Of a stretch of 64,000 nucleotides of DNA, positions 35,940 through 44,418 are shown one piece after another. Below the pieces are notes generated by a model that was given only the letters and a program-made list of their open reading frames with translations, ran no database searches and had not been told where the DNA came from. The DNA is from Mycolicibacterium hodleri. Lineage in GTDB: Bacteria; Actinomycetota; Actinomycetes; Mycobacteriales; Mycobacteriaceae. Positions within the stretch are counted from its first letter, which is position 1; every line of letters begins with the position of its first letter. The stretch is taken from NCBI RefSeq assembly GCF_025822245.1, contig NZ_JACKTL010000017.1:62001-126000 (forward strand), written 5' to 3'. The translations under genes were made by a program, and so were the position numbers.

Positions 35940-36215
35940 CTAGGCCGTACTCCCGAGATCGGCGCACAGCCGTGCTTCGTCGACCTCCCAATAGCCGTGT
36001 TGCACTCCGTCGAGCAGCACGACGGGCAGCAGATCGCCGTACTCGGCCCGTAGCGACGGATCGCCAGCGGCGGCCGCCGCGTCGACGTCGGTACTCGAGA
36101 ACTCGAAGTCCAGCTCCTCGGCCAGGCCGACGAGAATCGCCGCCGCCTTCTCGCACAGGCTGCACCCGGCGCGGGTCATCAGCTCCACGGTGTGTCTGCT
36201 CGCAACGTGCTCCAC
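35940..36215 (-). CDS. Glutaredoxin-like DUF836 protein (Rv0508-like)
   Basis: 91 residues of thioredoxin-like fold: VELMTRAGCSLCEKAAAILVG with a CxxC-type pair (CSLC) near the N terminus, and LLPVVLLDGVQHGYWEVDE with the cis-Pro strand. Such small proteins may reduce disulfides or act as redox partners; no glutathione is made in mycobacteria, so the donor would be mycothiol or thioredoxin. It lies upstream of hemA on the same strand with a 119-base gap containing a promoter, so it is not necessarily in the hem operon. Order matches Rv0508. Confidence 0.88.
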   Translation of the reverse strand: MEHVASRHTVELMTRAGCSLCEKAAAILVGLAEELDFEFSSTDVDAAAAAGDPSLRAEYGDLLPVVLLDGVQHGYWEVDEARLCADLGSTA

Positions 36216-36248
36216 GGGACCGAGTATCCCGTGCCCTAGTGTTGAAGC

Positions 36249-37136
36249 GTGTCCGAGTCAGGGGCTGAGGCCGACCAGGGGGCCGGCGCGCAGGCTGGCG
36301 ACGAAGCCGACGCCGTCGACTACATCGTGGCCGACGAGGCATCCGCCACCGAACCGCCGCCGCCCGATCTGACGGCCGCGGCCTTCTTCGACGTCGACAA
36401 CACCTTGGTTCAGGGCTCGTCACTGGTGCACTTCGCGCGCGGGCTGGCGGCGCGCAAGTACTTCACCTACGGCGACCTCGCCCGATTCGGCTACGCGCAG
36501 GCCAAGTTTCAGCTGACCGGCAAGGAGAACAGCGACGACGTCGCGGCCGGCCGCAGCAAGGCGCTCGCCTTCATCGAGGGCCGGCCGACCTCCGAGCTGA
36601 CCGAGGTCGGCGAGGAGATCTACGACGAGATCATCGCCGACAAGATCTGGCAGGGCACGCGGGCACTGGCCGAGATGCACCTGGACGCCGGTCAGCAGGT
36701 GTGGCTGGTCACCGCGACGCCGTACGAGCTGGCCGCCACCATCGCCCGCAAGCTGGGGTTGACCGGCGCGCTGGGCACCGTCGCCGAATCGGTCGACGGC
36801 GTGTTCACCGGGCGGCTCGTCGGGGAGATCCTGCACGGGGCAGGCAAGGCGCACGCGGTGCGTTCCCTCGCCATTCGCGAGGGACTCAACCTGCGCCGCT
36901 GCACCGCCTACTCCGACAGCATCAACGACGTCCCGATGCTGTCGCTGGTCGGCACGGCGGTCGCCATCAACCCCGACGCCGCCCTGCGAGACGTGGCCCG
37001 CAAGCGGGGCTGGGAGATTCGCGACTTCCGCACCGCCCGCAAGGCGGCTCGCATCGGCGTTCCGTCGGCGCTGGCCCTCGGCGCGGCCGGTGGCGCGCTG
37101 GCGGCCGTCGTGTCCCGTCGCGGGAATGGCGGCTGA
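36249..37136 (+). CDS. serB: HAD-IB family phosphatase (SerB1-like)
   Basis: 295 residues. After an acidic, disordered N-terminal 40 residues come the HAD motifs: [15 protein letters not shown] (motif I, nucleophile and acid/base Asp), [10 protein letters not shown] (motif II), a Lys in [13 protein letters not shown] (motif III) and [11 protein letters not shown] (motif IV). A C-terminal hydrophobic segment (about 272-288, [17 protein letters not shown]) could anchor it to the membrane. Annotated in M. tuberculosis as SerB1 (Rv0505c), but HAD-IB proteins with this tail may not be the true phosphoserine phosphatase. Confidence 0.9.
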   Translation: MSESGAEADQGAGAQAGDEADAVDYIVADEASATEPPPPDLTAAAFFDVDNTLVQGSSLVHFARGLAARKYFTYGDLARFGYAQAKFQLTGKENSDDVAAGRSKALAFIEGRPTSELTEVGEEIYDEIIADKIWQGTRALAEMHLDAGQQVWLVTATPYELAATIARKLGLTGALGTVAESVDGVFTGRLVGEILHGAGKAHAVRSLAIREGLNLRRCTAYSDSINDVPMLSLVGTAVAINPDAALRDVARKRGWEIRDFRTARKAARIGVPSALALGAAGGALAAVVSRRGNGG

Positions 37137-37199
37137 CAGTCCGCTGATAGGCTCGGCGCCGCAATGACCGCCGGACCAAGCGGAGAGCCGAACCACACC

Positions 37200-37739
37200 A
37201 TGAGCATCGCCCAAGACATCATCGGGACCCACTTCCGGTACCCCGACTACTTCTTGGTGGACCGCGAGAAGGTACGGGAGTTCGCCCGCTCGGTGAAGGA
37301 CGACCACCCGGCCCACTACGACGAGGACGCCGCCGCGGAGTGCGGCCAGGCGGCGCTGATCGCGTCGCTCACCTTCGTCGCCGTGGCGGGACGCCGGGTG
37401 CAGGACGAGATCTTCAACCAGTTCGACGTGCCGATCAACATGGAGCGCGTGCTGCACCGCGACCAAAAGCTGATCTTCCACCGCCCGATCGTGGTCGGGG
37501 ACAAGCTGTGGTTCGACTCGTACCTGGACTCGGTCATCGAGTCGCACGGCGCCATCATCACCGAAGTCCGCGGCGAGGTGACCGACGACGACGGCACCCC
37601 GATCCTGACCAGCATCGTGACCTTGTTCGGCGAGTCGACCAACACCGACGAGCACGACGAGGTGACCGCCCAGATCGCCGCCGGACGCGACGCCGCGATG
37701 AAGCGGATGATTGCCGGGCAAACCTCGGCCGGCGCCTGA
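37200..37739 (+). CDS. Hot-dog fold dehydratase-like protein, HadA/HadC paralogue (Rv0504c-like)
   Basis: 179 residues from ATG 37200 (an ATG 12 codons upstream is also in frame). The sequence follows the mycobacterial FAS-II hydratase subunit pattern: [21 protein letters not shown] at the N terminus within residues 7-27, [22 protein letters not shown] and a [18 protein letters not shown] strand. Such proteins are MaoC-like but lack the catalytic Asp/His pair of HadB and act as structural or substrate-binding partners. The HxD catalytic motif is not evident here. Function is unproven; sits next to the serB-like gene as in Rv0504c-Rv0505c. Confidence 0.85.
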   Translation: MSIAQDIIGTHFRYPDYFLVDREKVREFARSVKDDHPAHYDEDAAAECGQAALIASLTFVAVAGRRVQDEIFNQFDVPINMERVLHRDQKLIFHRPIVVGDKLWFDSYLDSVIESHGAIITEVRGEVTDDDGTPILTSIVTLFGESTNTDEHDEVTAQIAAGRDAAMKRMIAGQTSAGA

Positions 37740-37745
37740 CGCCCC

Positions 37746-38810
37746 TCAGCCGAGGAAGGGATTCCTCCGGTTGGCCAGCAGCTGGTACAGCGTCTGCTGA
37801 ATGGTCTCGCGCACCTGGTCGGTGAGCTCGAAGGTGATCATCGGATCGTCGGCCGCCGACTCGTCGTACCCCTCGGTCGAGATGGGCTCGCCGAACTGGA
37901 TGTGCCACTTCGACGGCAGCGGGACCAGGCCGAGCGGTCCGGCCAGCGGGAACAGCGGCGTGACCGGGAAGTAGGGCAGGCCAAGCAGCCGGGCCAGGAG
38001 CTTGACGTCGGCGAGCATCGGATAGATCTCCTCGGACCCGACGATCGAGCACGGCACGATCGGCGCGCGGGCGTGCAACGCGGCGGCGACGAACCCGCCG
38101 CGTCCGAAGCGCTGCAGCTTGTAGCGGTCTCGGAAGTTCTTGCCCAGCCCCTTGTATCCCTCGGGGAACACCGCGGTCAGCTCGCCGGCGGCCAGGAGCC
38201 GGTGGGCGTCGGCCGTGCACGCCATCGTGTGGCCCGCCTTGCGTGCCGCCTGCCCCATCACGGGCATGTCGAAGACCATGTCGGCGGCCAGCAGCCGCAG
38301 ATCCCGGTTGTGGGGATGGTTGTCGTGCACGGCGACCGAGGCCATCAGCCCGTCCATCGGTAGCACGCCCGCGTGGTTGGCGACGATGAGGGCCGCGCCG
38401 GTGTCCGGCAGGTTCTCGATGCCGCTGACCTCGACCCGGAACCAGTTGCGAAACAGCCCCCGCAGCAAAGGAAGGAAGATAGCTTCGTTGAGGTGCTTGT
38501 CGAAGCCGAATTCGTCGACCGTGTAGTCGCCGGACATCCGCTTGCGGACGAACTCGGCGACCGCGGCGATGCGCAGGCTCAGCTCGTTGGGACCCTCGTC
38601 GACGCCCGCCGCGCCATTGGCGACGTCGCGGTGATCGTCGATCTCGCGGACCACGGCCGCAATCTGCTCGGCCGACGCCCGCGTACCCGGATCGTCGAGC
38701 AGCGACGGGTGTCTGCGAGCCCCCTCGCGCGCCGCGGCTCGTCGCTGCGCTGACGCACGCGACGAATTCGAGTGCAGTGGAATGACTTTCGCCTTTGACT
38801 CTCCAGCCAT
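37746..38810 (-). CDS. PlsC-type lysophospholipid acyltransferase family protein (Rv0502-like)
   Basis: 354 residues. After an Arg/Ser-rich, disordered N-terminal 60 residues, the acyltransferase domain shows motif I NHAGVLPMDG (the NHxxxxD catalytic pair), motif III around VFPEGYKGLGKNFRDRY and motif IV IVPCSIVG. The enzyme should acylate a lipid or related acceptor at the inner membrane face; the acceptor is unknown. In M. tuberculosis cmaA2 (Rv0503c) lies between this gene and the Rv0504c homologue; here that cyclopropane synthase is absent and the two genes are convergent with 6 bases between. Confidence 0.88.
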   Translation of the reverse strand: MAGESKAKVIPLHSNSSRASAQRRAAAREGARRHPSLLDDPGTRASAEQIAAVVREIDDHRDVANGAAGVDEGPNELSLRIAAVAEFVRKRMSGDYTVDEFGFDKHLNEAIFLPLLRGLFRNWFRVEVSGIENLPDTGAALIVANHAGVLPMDGLMASVAVHDNHPHNRDLRLLAADMVFDMPVMGQAARKAGHTMACTADAHRLLAAGELTAVFPEGYKGLGKNFRDRYKLQRFGRGGFVAAALHARAPIVPCSIVGSEEIYPMLADVKLLARLLGLPYFPVTPLFPLAGPLGLVPLPSKWHIQFGEPISTEGYDESAADDPMITFELTDQVRETIQQTLYQLLANRRNPFLG

Positions 38811-38843
38811 GCCGTTACCTCCCCCACGCCTCGAAGTACAAGA

Positions 38844-39917
38844 CTAACGCCGCAGTCGCTGTGCTGCCGAAATGGCCCGATTCTCGATTGAGCGTACCCA
38901 TCGCGGATCGAGGATCGGCTGCAAACCTCGGCCACGCACGTAATCGTCGAAAGCCTCCGCCGTGGTCCACTTCGGGTTGTAACCTAGGTCCTTGCGCATT
39001 CGCGCGGTGTCCATCACCCGGCCGTAGCTCACGTAGTTCAGCTGCTCGCGGTCGAGTTCGGTGTACCGGGTCGCCCGCCTCAGCGAATCAACGGCAGAAA
39101 GCGCCGATCTCGGCACCGGCAGGGGGACCCGCCCCGATCGCCGGATCGCCTGCGACATCATGATGATGCCCGCGGCACCGACGTTGAACGTGCCCGACCG
39201 GCTCGAGATCGTCGCCCGCTCGAGCACGCCGAGCGCGTCCTGCTCGTGCAGGAGCTGCAGCCGGGCGTCGTAGCCGAGCACCGACGGGACCACCGGACCT
39301 GCGAGGAAGCGCGACAGCGCGGTGTCCATCGCGGGGCCGATCATGTTGGCCAGCCGCAGAATGGTGACCGAGAGATCTGGGCGCCGACGGGCCAGGCCAC
39401 GGGCGTAGCCCTCGATGTCGATGCTGTCCTTGGCGAAGCCCTCGCCGGGAGGCCGACGCGAACTGCCGTCCTCGGTGAACATGACCGGGTCCCGCGGACT
39501 CGACCCGTACACCTCGGAGGTGGACTTGAGGATGACCCGTTGCACCGAGGGAGCCTTCTGGCAGGCAGCGAACAACTGCATCGCGCCCATCACGTTGAGC
39601 TCCTTGAGCGCCGCCCGGCCGCCCGCCCGGGGTGCGTACGACGCCGCCGCAGCATGTACGACGGTGTCGACGTCCCCGTTGCGAATCACCTTGGCGATGA
39701 ACGGATTTCGGATGTCGGCACGTACGAATTCGGCTCGCCCCATCCGTCGGAGCAAGTCCTTGCTCGGCGAGACGGCGTCGACCGCGATGACGCGGTCGAT
39801 CGCCGGATTCTGCGCCAGCCTGGCCGTCAGGTACCCGCCGAGAAACCGGCAGGCCCCGGTGACCAGGACGACCTTCGGATGCGACACGGCATCCGTCGTG
39901 TCACCCGTCGGATCCAT
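38844..39917 (-). CDS. NAD-dependent epimerase/dehydratase-like SDR protein (Rv0501/galE2-like)
   Basis: 357 residues with an N-terminal extended-SDR Rossmann motif, VVLVTGACRFLGGYLTARLA, DIRNP (adenine contact) and KSTSEVYG. The expected catalytic YxxxK is not visible: after the SEVYG strand the region reads GEGFAKDSIDIEGYARG, as in other mycobacterial Rv0501-type proteins as far as I recall. So it may bind NAD(H) or a sugar nucleotide without classical epimerase chemistry. It precedes the acyltransferase gene on the same strand with a 33-base gap. Confidence 0.85.
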   Translation of the reverse strand: MDPTGDTTDAVSHPKVVLVTGACRFLGGYLTARLAQNPAIDRVIAVDAVSPSKDLLRRMGRAEFVRADIRNPFIAKVIRNGDVDTVVHAAAASYAPRAGGRAALKELNVMGAMQLFAACQKAPSVQRVILKSTSEVYGSSPRDPVMFTEDGSSRRPPGEGFAKDSIDIEGYARGLARRRPDLSVTILRLANMIGPAMDTALSRFLAGPVVPSVLGYDARLQLLHEQDALGVLERATISSRSGTFNVGAAGIIMMSQAIRRSGRVPLPVPRSALSAVDSLRRATRYTELDREQLNYVSYGRVMDTARMRKDLGYNPKWTTAEAFDDYVRGRGLQPILDPRWVRSIENRAISAAQRLRR

Positions 39918-39947
39918 CCGCCCACACTAACGGTGAAGCCTGAGTGG

Positions 39948-40049
39948 CTACTTACCGAGTTTTCTGCGCTGCACCCGGGTGCGACGAAGCAACTTGCGGT
40001 GCTTCTTCTTCGACATGCGCTTGCGCCGCTTCTTGATGACTGAACCCAT
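39948..40049 (-). CDS. Small ribosomal subunit protein bS22 (33 residues; Rv0500B-like)
   Basis: A 33-residue, extremely basic peptide, [20 protein letters not shown] followed by [13 protein letters not shown], from ATG 40049 to the TAG at 39948-39950. It matches the AURKAIP1/COX24-domain mini-protein known in actinobacteria, identified in mycobacterial ribosome structures as bS22 near the decoding region. It is almost always missed by ORF length cut-offs. It lies downstream of the excisionase-like regulator gene in the same orientation, the order found for Rv0500A-Rv0500B. Confidence 0.92.
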
Positions 40050-40195
40050 GAACTCCGCTACCTAAGACATCTCCCGACATTTGTGCCAGGAGAACCGACT
40101 CGTCACCTTACCCGGGATGTTCGGGCGGACGAAAACGGCCGTGTTGAACCCGGGTCGCCACGCTGACGACCCGGTGGGCCGAACCTGCCACCGAC

Positions 40196-40453
40196 CTAGC
40201 CTGCGTCGAAGTACGACGTCTCCAGGAGGTCGTGGACGGCCTTGGCGTGTACCCGGAAGGACCGACCGACGCGCACCGCGGGCAATTCGCCGTTGTGCAC
40301 GAGCCGGTAGACCGTCATCTTGCTGACCCTCATCAGACTGGCCACCTCGGCAACGGTGAGGAATTGCTGCCGTGCGGGCTCGCCGCCGGAGCCATCGCGC
40401 GCCGATTTACCACTAGCGGAATCACGTGCCGATGGCCCGTTCATAGACGTCAT
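40196..40453 (-). CDS. MerR/excisionase-like helix-turn-helix DNA-binding protein (Rv0500A-like)
   Basis: About 85 residues from ATG 40453 (ATG 40444 is an alternative; further upstream the frame is open but unlike the family). After a disordered Ser/Gly-rich start, residues about 30-85 are an excisionase-type winged helix: QFLTVAEVASLMRVSKMTVY is the helix-turn-helix, VHNGELPAVRVGRSFRV the wing. Despite the name, this conserved chromosomal version is not phage-linked. Target sites are unknown. It sits between proC and the bS22 gene. Confidence 0.9.
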   Translation of the reverse strand: MTSMNGPSARDSASGKSARDGSGGEPARQQFLTVAEVASLMRVSKMTVYRLVHNGELPAVRVGRSFRVHAKAVHDLLETSYFDAG

Positions 40454-40591
40454 CGCAACCCAATCAATCAGGCACGCCTTGTCCAACGGCTTCCCCACCG
40501 CTGGCGCAGGAGCGCGCATACCTCAGGGAGAATAGCGTGGCCACTGGGGTTATTGCGACGGGTGTGGGTTAATCCGTTCAGATTGGGTGAA

Positions 40592-41476
40592 CTACTCTGG
40601 TGTAATTCCTAGCTGCTCAGAGCGGGTTTTTGCCGCCGCGACGGCCTCGGCTACCGCCGCCCGCAGGCCCCCACGCTCCAATTCCCGCAGACCAGCGGCG
40701 GTGGTGCCACCCGGGGACGTCACGGTGGCACGCAGCTGAGCCGGGCTGGTGTCCATCGCGGTGCCCATGGCGCCGTCACCCGACGGGTTGGCCCGGTCGA
40801 GGCTCTCCAGCAACATCGCCGCCGAGCCGGCCATCGTCTGCACCGCCAAATCGGTCGCCACGGCCCTCGGCAGGCCCTGGGCGACGCCGGCGTCGACGAG
40901 CGCCTCGACCATCAGGAAGAAGTACGCCGGACCCGAGCCCGAGACCGCGGTGACCGCGTCGAGCTGAGATTCGGGCACCGTCAAGACACCGCCGACGGCG
41001 TCGAAGATCGCCGAGACCTCCTTGAGTTGCTCGGCGGTCGCGAACCGGCCGGGGGCCAGCGCGCTGACGCCCCCGCCGACGACGACGGGGGCGTTGGGCA
41101 TCACCCGGATGACGGGCGAACCGGCCGGCAGATTGGCTTCGTAGAAGGCCGTGCTGACGCCGGCGGCCACGGTGACGAACACCTGCTCGGCACTGTTGTT
41201 CTCGGCCCGTGCCGCGGCCTCGGCGATGTCCCCGATGACCAGCTCGACGTCCGACGGCTTCACCGCCACGATGACGTAGCCCGCGTTCTCGGCGGCGTCG
41301 GCCACCGTCGTCACCAAGACCGAATAGGTCTCGGAGAGATACTTGGCCCGGTCGCGGTGTCGCTCCGCGACGACCATGTCCTTGGACTGCCTGCCCGAGC
41401 GCAGCAGCCCGGAAAGCAGTGCCTCGCCGATACTTCCGCCGCCGATGATCGCAATTCTCGCCACGTCGGCAAGCAT
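40592..41476 (-). CDS. proC: Pyrroline-5-carboxylate reductase
   Basis: 294 residues. The N-terminal dinucleotide-binding motif IAIIGGGSIGEALLSGLLRSG, split over residues 8-28, is typical of ProC, with VIVAVKP at strand 4. The C-terminal domain carries the signature AVSGSGPAYFFLMVEAL and TMAGSAAMLLE, and VTSPGGTTAAGLRELE near the end. It makes L-proline from pyrroline-5-carboxylate with NAD(P)H. The M. tuberculosis protein begins with a similar short extension, so ATG 41476 is kept over GTG 41464. Confidence 0.95.
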   Translation of the reverse strand: MLADVARIAIIGGGSIGEALLSGLLRSGRQSKDMVVAERHRDRAKYLSETYSVLVTTVADAAENAGYVIVAVKPSDVELVIGDIAEAAARAENNSAEQVFVTVAAGVSTAFYEANLPAGSPVIRVMPNAPVVVGGGVSALAPGRFATAEQLKEVSAIFDAVGGVLTVPESQLDAVTAVSGSGPAYFFLMVEALVDAGVAQGLPRAVATDLAVQTMAGSAAMLLESLDRANPSGDGAMGTAMDTSPAQLRATVTSPGGTTAAGLRELERGGLRAAVAEAVAAAKTRSEQLGITPE

Positions 41477-41583
41477 TGCACGCTCGGGGACGGCACCTGC
41501 GACGGTGGTGCCTCGCCGAAAGTGCGGTCGTTCGCACCCCTACTCGCGGGATGGGTACGTCAACCGTGCACTCGGCGCGCGGG

Positions 41584-42447
41584 TCACTGCGCCGGCGGCA
41601 CCAGCGCGAGCTGTCGCGACTGCACGATGATGCGCCCCTCGCAGTCGACGACCACGTGGTCTTCGTCGAACCACTCCCGACCGATCTGCATCGTCGTGCA
41701 CATGACCCGCAACCAGCCGTCGGCGGGCATGCCACGCAGATAGGCGGTGAGTTGAACCGTTGGCGCCCAACCCGATCGGTTCACCCCCAGCGTGACCGGA
41801 GCCGAGACGTCGCCGCACAGCAACGCGAACAACACGTCCGGCGAACCCTCCTTGGGCCGCACCCAGTACTCGATCACCGGAGGCCCGCCGTCGGCCCGCG
41901 GCTCCATCGTGGTCAGCGACGGTCTGATGTCGCAGCCGTGGGCCAGATGCACGACGTCGGCCATCGGATGCCCGGGCCCGATCGGCTCGAGTCCCGGCGG
42001 CGGCTCCGGCGTCATCAGCGGCACCACCGGGTTGACCGACAGCAGCGGCGGAGCGTGGTGCTCGGGTTCGGCCAGGGTCATCACCGCGCGAAGGGCGGTC
42101 CGGTCGCCCTGGTTGAGCTCGACGTCGACCACGCTCACCCGCCGCCCCCGCTTGCGGATGGTGGTGACCACGTGCACCGGGCCCGGGTCCGGCGCCCAGA
42201 GGAAGCTGCCCGACACCGCGATCGGCTCGACGCCCTCCTGCGCGGACCCACTTCCCCGGTCGCTGCGCTCCTGCCCTCCGAACGCCGTCCGGGCCGCATT
42301 CGCGCACAGCGCCAGCATCGCCCCGCCGTGCACCTTGGGGCCGATGGTCCAGTGCTCGTTCAGCTCGCCGTCGAACGCGTCGACGTCGCCGTCTGACGAG
42401 ACGTGCCTGAGCTTCATCGCGTCGACGAACGACGTTGACCCATCCAC
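41584..42447 (-). CDS. Double hot-dog acyl-CoA thioesterase-like protein (Rv0499-like)
   Basis: 287 residues with two hot-dog units. The first includes HWTIGPKVHGGAMLALCANA, a long central helix with a Gly-Gly turn, and VSGSFLWAPDPGPV; the second repeats the strand pattern (GVNRSGWAPTVQLTAYLRG). This is the layout of TesB/PaaI-related thioesterases seen in actinobacteria (Rv0499 position). An insertion, GGQERSDRGSGSAQEG (about 57-72), looks disordered. Likely hydrolyses an acyl-CoA; substrate unknown. It precedes proC on the same strand with a 107-base gap. Confidence 0.8.
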   Translation of the reverse strand: MDGSTSFVDAMKLRHVSSDGDVDAFDGELNEHWTIGPKVHGGAMLALCANAARTAFGGQERSDRGSGSAQEGVEPIAVSGSFLWAPDPGPVHVVTTIRKRGRRVSVVDVELNQGDRTALRAVMTLAEPEHHAPPLLSVNPVVPLMTPEPPPGLEPIGPGHPMADVVHLAHGCDIRPSLTTMEPRADGGPPVIEYWVRPKEGSPDVLFALLCGDVSAPVTLGVNRSGWAPTVQLTAYLRGMPADGWLRVMCTTMQIGREWFDEDHVVVDCEGRIIVQSRQLALVPPAQ

Positions 42448-42461
42448 GACGCTTCCAGCTC

Positions 42462-43307
42462 CTAACGCAACAGGTGAATTCGGGCGAACTCGAGTGACTC
42501 GGTCAGCAACTGTTCGCGCTCGGCCGCCGTTCGCGCGCCCGAGGTCGTGACTTCGAGGATGACGTGCCCGGCGAAGTTGCCCGCGGCCAGCATCTGGCAG
42601 ATCTCGACGGTGGGCTGCGTGCCACGCCCCGGCACCAGGTGCTCGTCGGTCGACGCGCCACTGCCGTCGCAGAGGTGCAGGTGCACCAACCCGTCGCCCA
42701 TGCGGCCCGCCATCTCCACGGCGTCCGTGCCCGCGGTCGCCGAGTGGGACAGGTCCAGTGTGTAGTGGGCGTGGTTGCCGTCCAGCGGGTCGTAGGACGG
42801 CGCGAACGCCGACACCGCTATGCCCGGGCTACCGCCGCGCTTGCGCATCCGGGAGATCGACGGCTGGCCGGTGCCGAAGATGCGGTCGGCGCGGAACGGG
42901 AACATGTTCTCCACCGCGACCAGCACGTCACTGGACTGCTCGAGGGAGGCCACCTGGTCGGTGAACCCCTCTGCGTAGCGCCGCTGCCACCGGAACGGTG
43001 GATGGACCACGACGGTTTGCGCGCCGAGTTCTTCTGCCGCGCGGACGCTGCGGTCGAGCTTGGAGATGGGATCGGCGCCCCACACCCGCTGCGAGATCAG
43101 CAGGCACGGCGCGTGCAGGCTCAGCACCGGGACGCCGTAGCTCTCCGACATCCGCTTGATCGCCGCGACGTCCTGGCTGACCGATTCGGCCCACACCATC
43201 AATTCGACGCCGTCGTAGCCGAGGCGAGCGGCGTACTCGAAGGCCGCCTCGGTCCTCAACGGATACACCGAGGCAGTCGAAAGACCGACCTTGATTGCGG
43301 GGCGCAC
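42462..43307 (-). CDS. Xylose isomerase-like TIM-barrel protein (Rv0498-like)
   Basis: 281 residues from GTG 43307. The AP-endonuclease-2/xylose isomerase-like barrel is visible from the strands IKVGLSTASVYPLR, YDGVELMVW, VLSLHAPCLL, VVVHPPFRWQ, VAVENMFPF and DLSHSATAG, which supply the His, Glu and Asp metal ligands. Sugar-phosphate isomerases and endonuclease IV share the fold, so the reaction cannot be named. It lies between the thioesterase-like gene and the Rv0497 homologue, conserved order in mycobacteria. Confidence 0.85.
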   Translation of the reverse strand: MRPAIKVGLSTASVYPLRTEAAFEYAARLGYDGVELMVWAESVSQDVAAIKRMSESYGVPVLSLHAPCLLISQRVWGADPISKLDRSVRAAEELGAQTVVVHPPFRWQRRYAEGFTDQVASLEQSSDVLVAVENMFPFRADRIFGTGQPSISRMRKRGGSPGIAVSAFAPSYDPLDGNHAHYTLDLSHSATAGTDAVEMAGRMGDGLVHLHLCDGSGASTDEHLVPGRGTQPTVEICQMLAAGNFAGHVILEVTTSGARTAAEREQLLTESLEFARIHLLR

Positions 43308-43326
43308 TAGCCGACAGTGTGACGCG

Positions 43327-44418
43327 TCAGTGCGACTGCAGGAGTGCCAGGGGTCCCAGCGTGACGAGGGCACCGACCGCCACGGCGATCAAGGTGCTGC
43401 CGATGTCCTCGGTCTTGCGCACGACCCGCACGCCGACGACAAGGCCGAGGATCACGAGGACGGACAACACCAGCGCCACGATGGTGTTCCACCGCCACAA
43501 CTGGTCGAACGCGATGAACAGGCCGGCGCCGAAGGCGACCGCGAGGATGCACTGCACCACCACCCACACGCCCCTGACGAAGGCGGAGCCCTCGTCCCGG
43601 GGGCGCTCCTCAGGCGCCTCGGTGACCGTCTCCGTGGGGGTCGCGTCGTCGTCACCGAGGTCGATGTCCTCGGGCCCCGGCGTGCGCCCGCGGCGGGCCA
43701 GGTCGTCGGCCACGGACTGGCCGCCGAACAGCGTGTCGGTGTTGGACCGCAGATACGACGGCGTCTCCTGACGCAGTTCGTCCTCGTCATCGTCGTCGGA
43801 CGTGTGCTTGTCGAGGACCTCGCCGAAGTCGACGTCGGGCCCCAGGTCGAGCATCTCGTCGTCGTCGTCGACGACGGGATCGGGGCTCATCTGCTCGGCG
43901 CCGCCCTGCGCGGCGAACGCACCGGTGGTCGACGCCTGCGGGCGACGGGGGGCCGGCGCGAAGAAGTCGACGGGGTCGGGGTCGACGTCACGCTGGTCGA
44001 GGTGGGCCTGGTAGTCCAGTTCGGCCTCGGTGAGCTCCGGCTCGGGCTCCGGTTCGAGTTCGGGCTCCGCTTCGGGTTGCGGTTCTGCCTCGACGTCGGC
44101 TCGCTCGACGTCGGCTTCCGCCTCGACCGGCTCCGGCTCGGCGACTGGTTCGGGTTCGACCTCGGCGCGTGGCTCGGGCGGTTCGACTGGTTTGGCCGGT
44201 GCGGCGGGTTCGGAGACCGGCTCCCGGAAGACGGGCATCGACCCGGTGTTGACGATCGGGATCTCACCGGTGAGCTCGGCGACGGTCACCGCGTCACTGT
44301 TGCCGCGGCGGCGCCGGCGTCGGCCGCCGGCCGGTGGCGCACCGATCGTGCCGTTCTTCGCCAGCAGCTCCGCGACCGAGATGGGTCTCGTGGAGGTGGC
44401 GTCGTCTGAATCAGTCAT
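43327..44418 (-). CDS. Acidic low-complexity membrane protein (Rv0497-like)
   Basis: 363 residues. A cytoplasmic-looking N-terminal 280 residues are very acidic and Pro-rich, with a polyarginine run (GGRRRRRRGNS) near residue 32 and long Glu-Pro stretches, so most is probably disordered. Three hydrophobic helices follow at the C terminus (about 286-305, 310-330, 340-358). Disordered acidic domains before membrane helices are seen in mycobacterial cell-division or envelope scaffolds, but no function is known here. Its ATG overlaps the ppx stop as ATGA, so it is translated with the polyphosphatase. Confidence 0.85.
   Translation of the reverse strand: MTDSDDATSTRPISVAELLAKNGTIGAPPAGGRRRRRRGNSDAVTVAELTGEIPIVNTGSMPVFREPVSEPAAPAKPVEPPEPRAEVEPEPVAEPEPVEAEADVERADVEAEPQPEAEPELEPEPEPELTEAELDYQAHLDQRDVDPDPVDFFAPAPRRPQASTTGAFAAQGGAEQMSPDPVVDDDDEMLDLGPDVDFGEVLDKHTSDDDDEDELRQETPSYLRSNTDTLFGGQSVADDLARRGRTPGPEDIDLGDDDATPTETVTEAPEERPRDEGSAFVRGVWVVVQCILAVAFGAGLFIAFDQLWRWNTIVALVLSVLVILGLVVGVRVVRKTEDIGSTLIAVAVGALVTLGPLALLQSH

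Noticed and set aside
43900..44300. Apparent DNA repeat region inside the Rv0497-like gene
   Set aside because: The repetitiveness comes from Glu-Pro-rich coding sequence and is not a true DNA repeat array.
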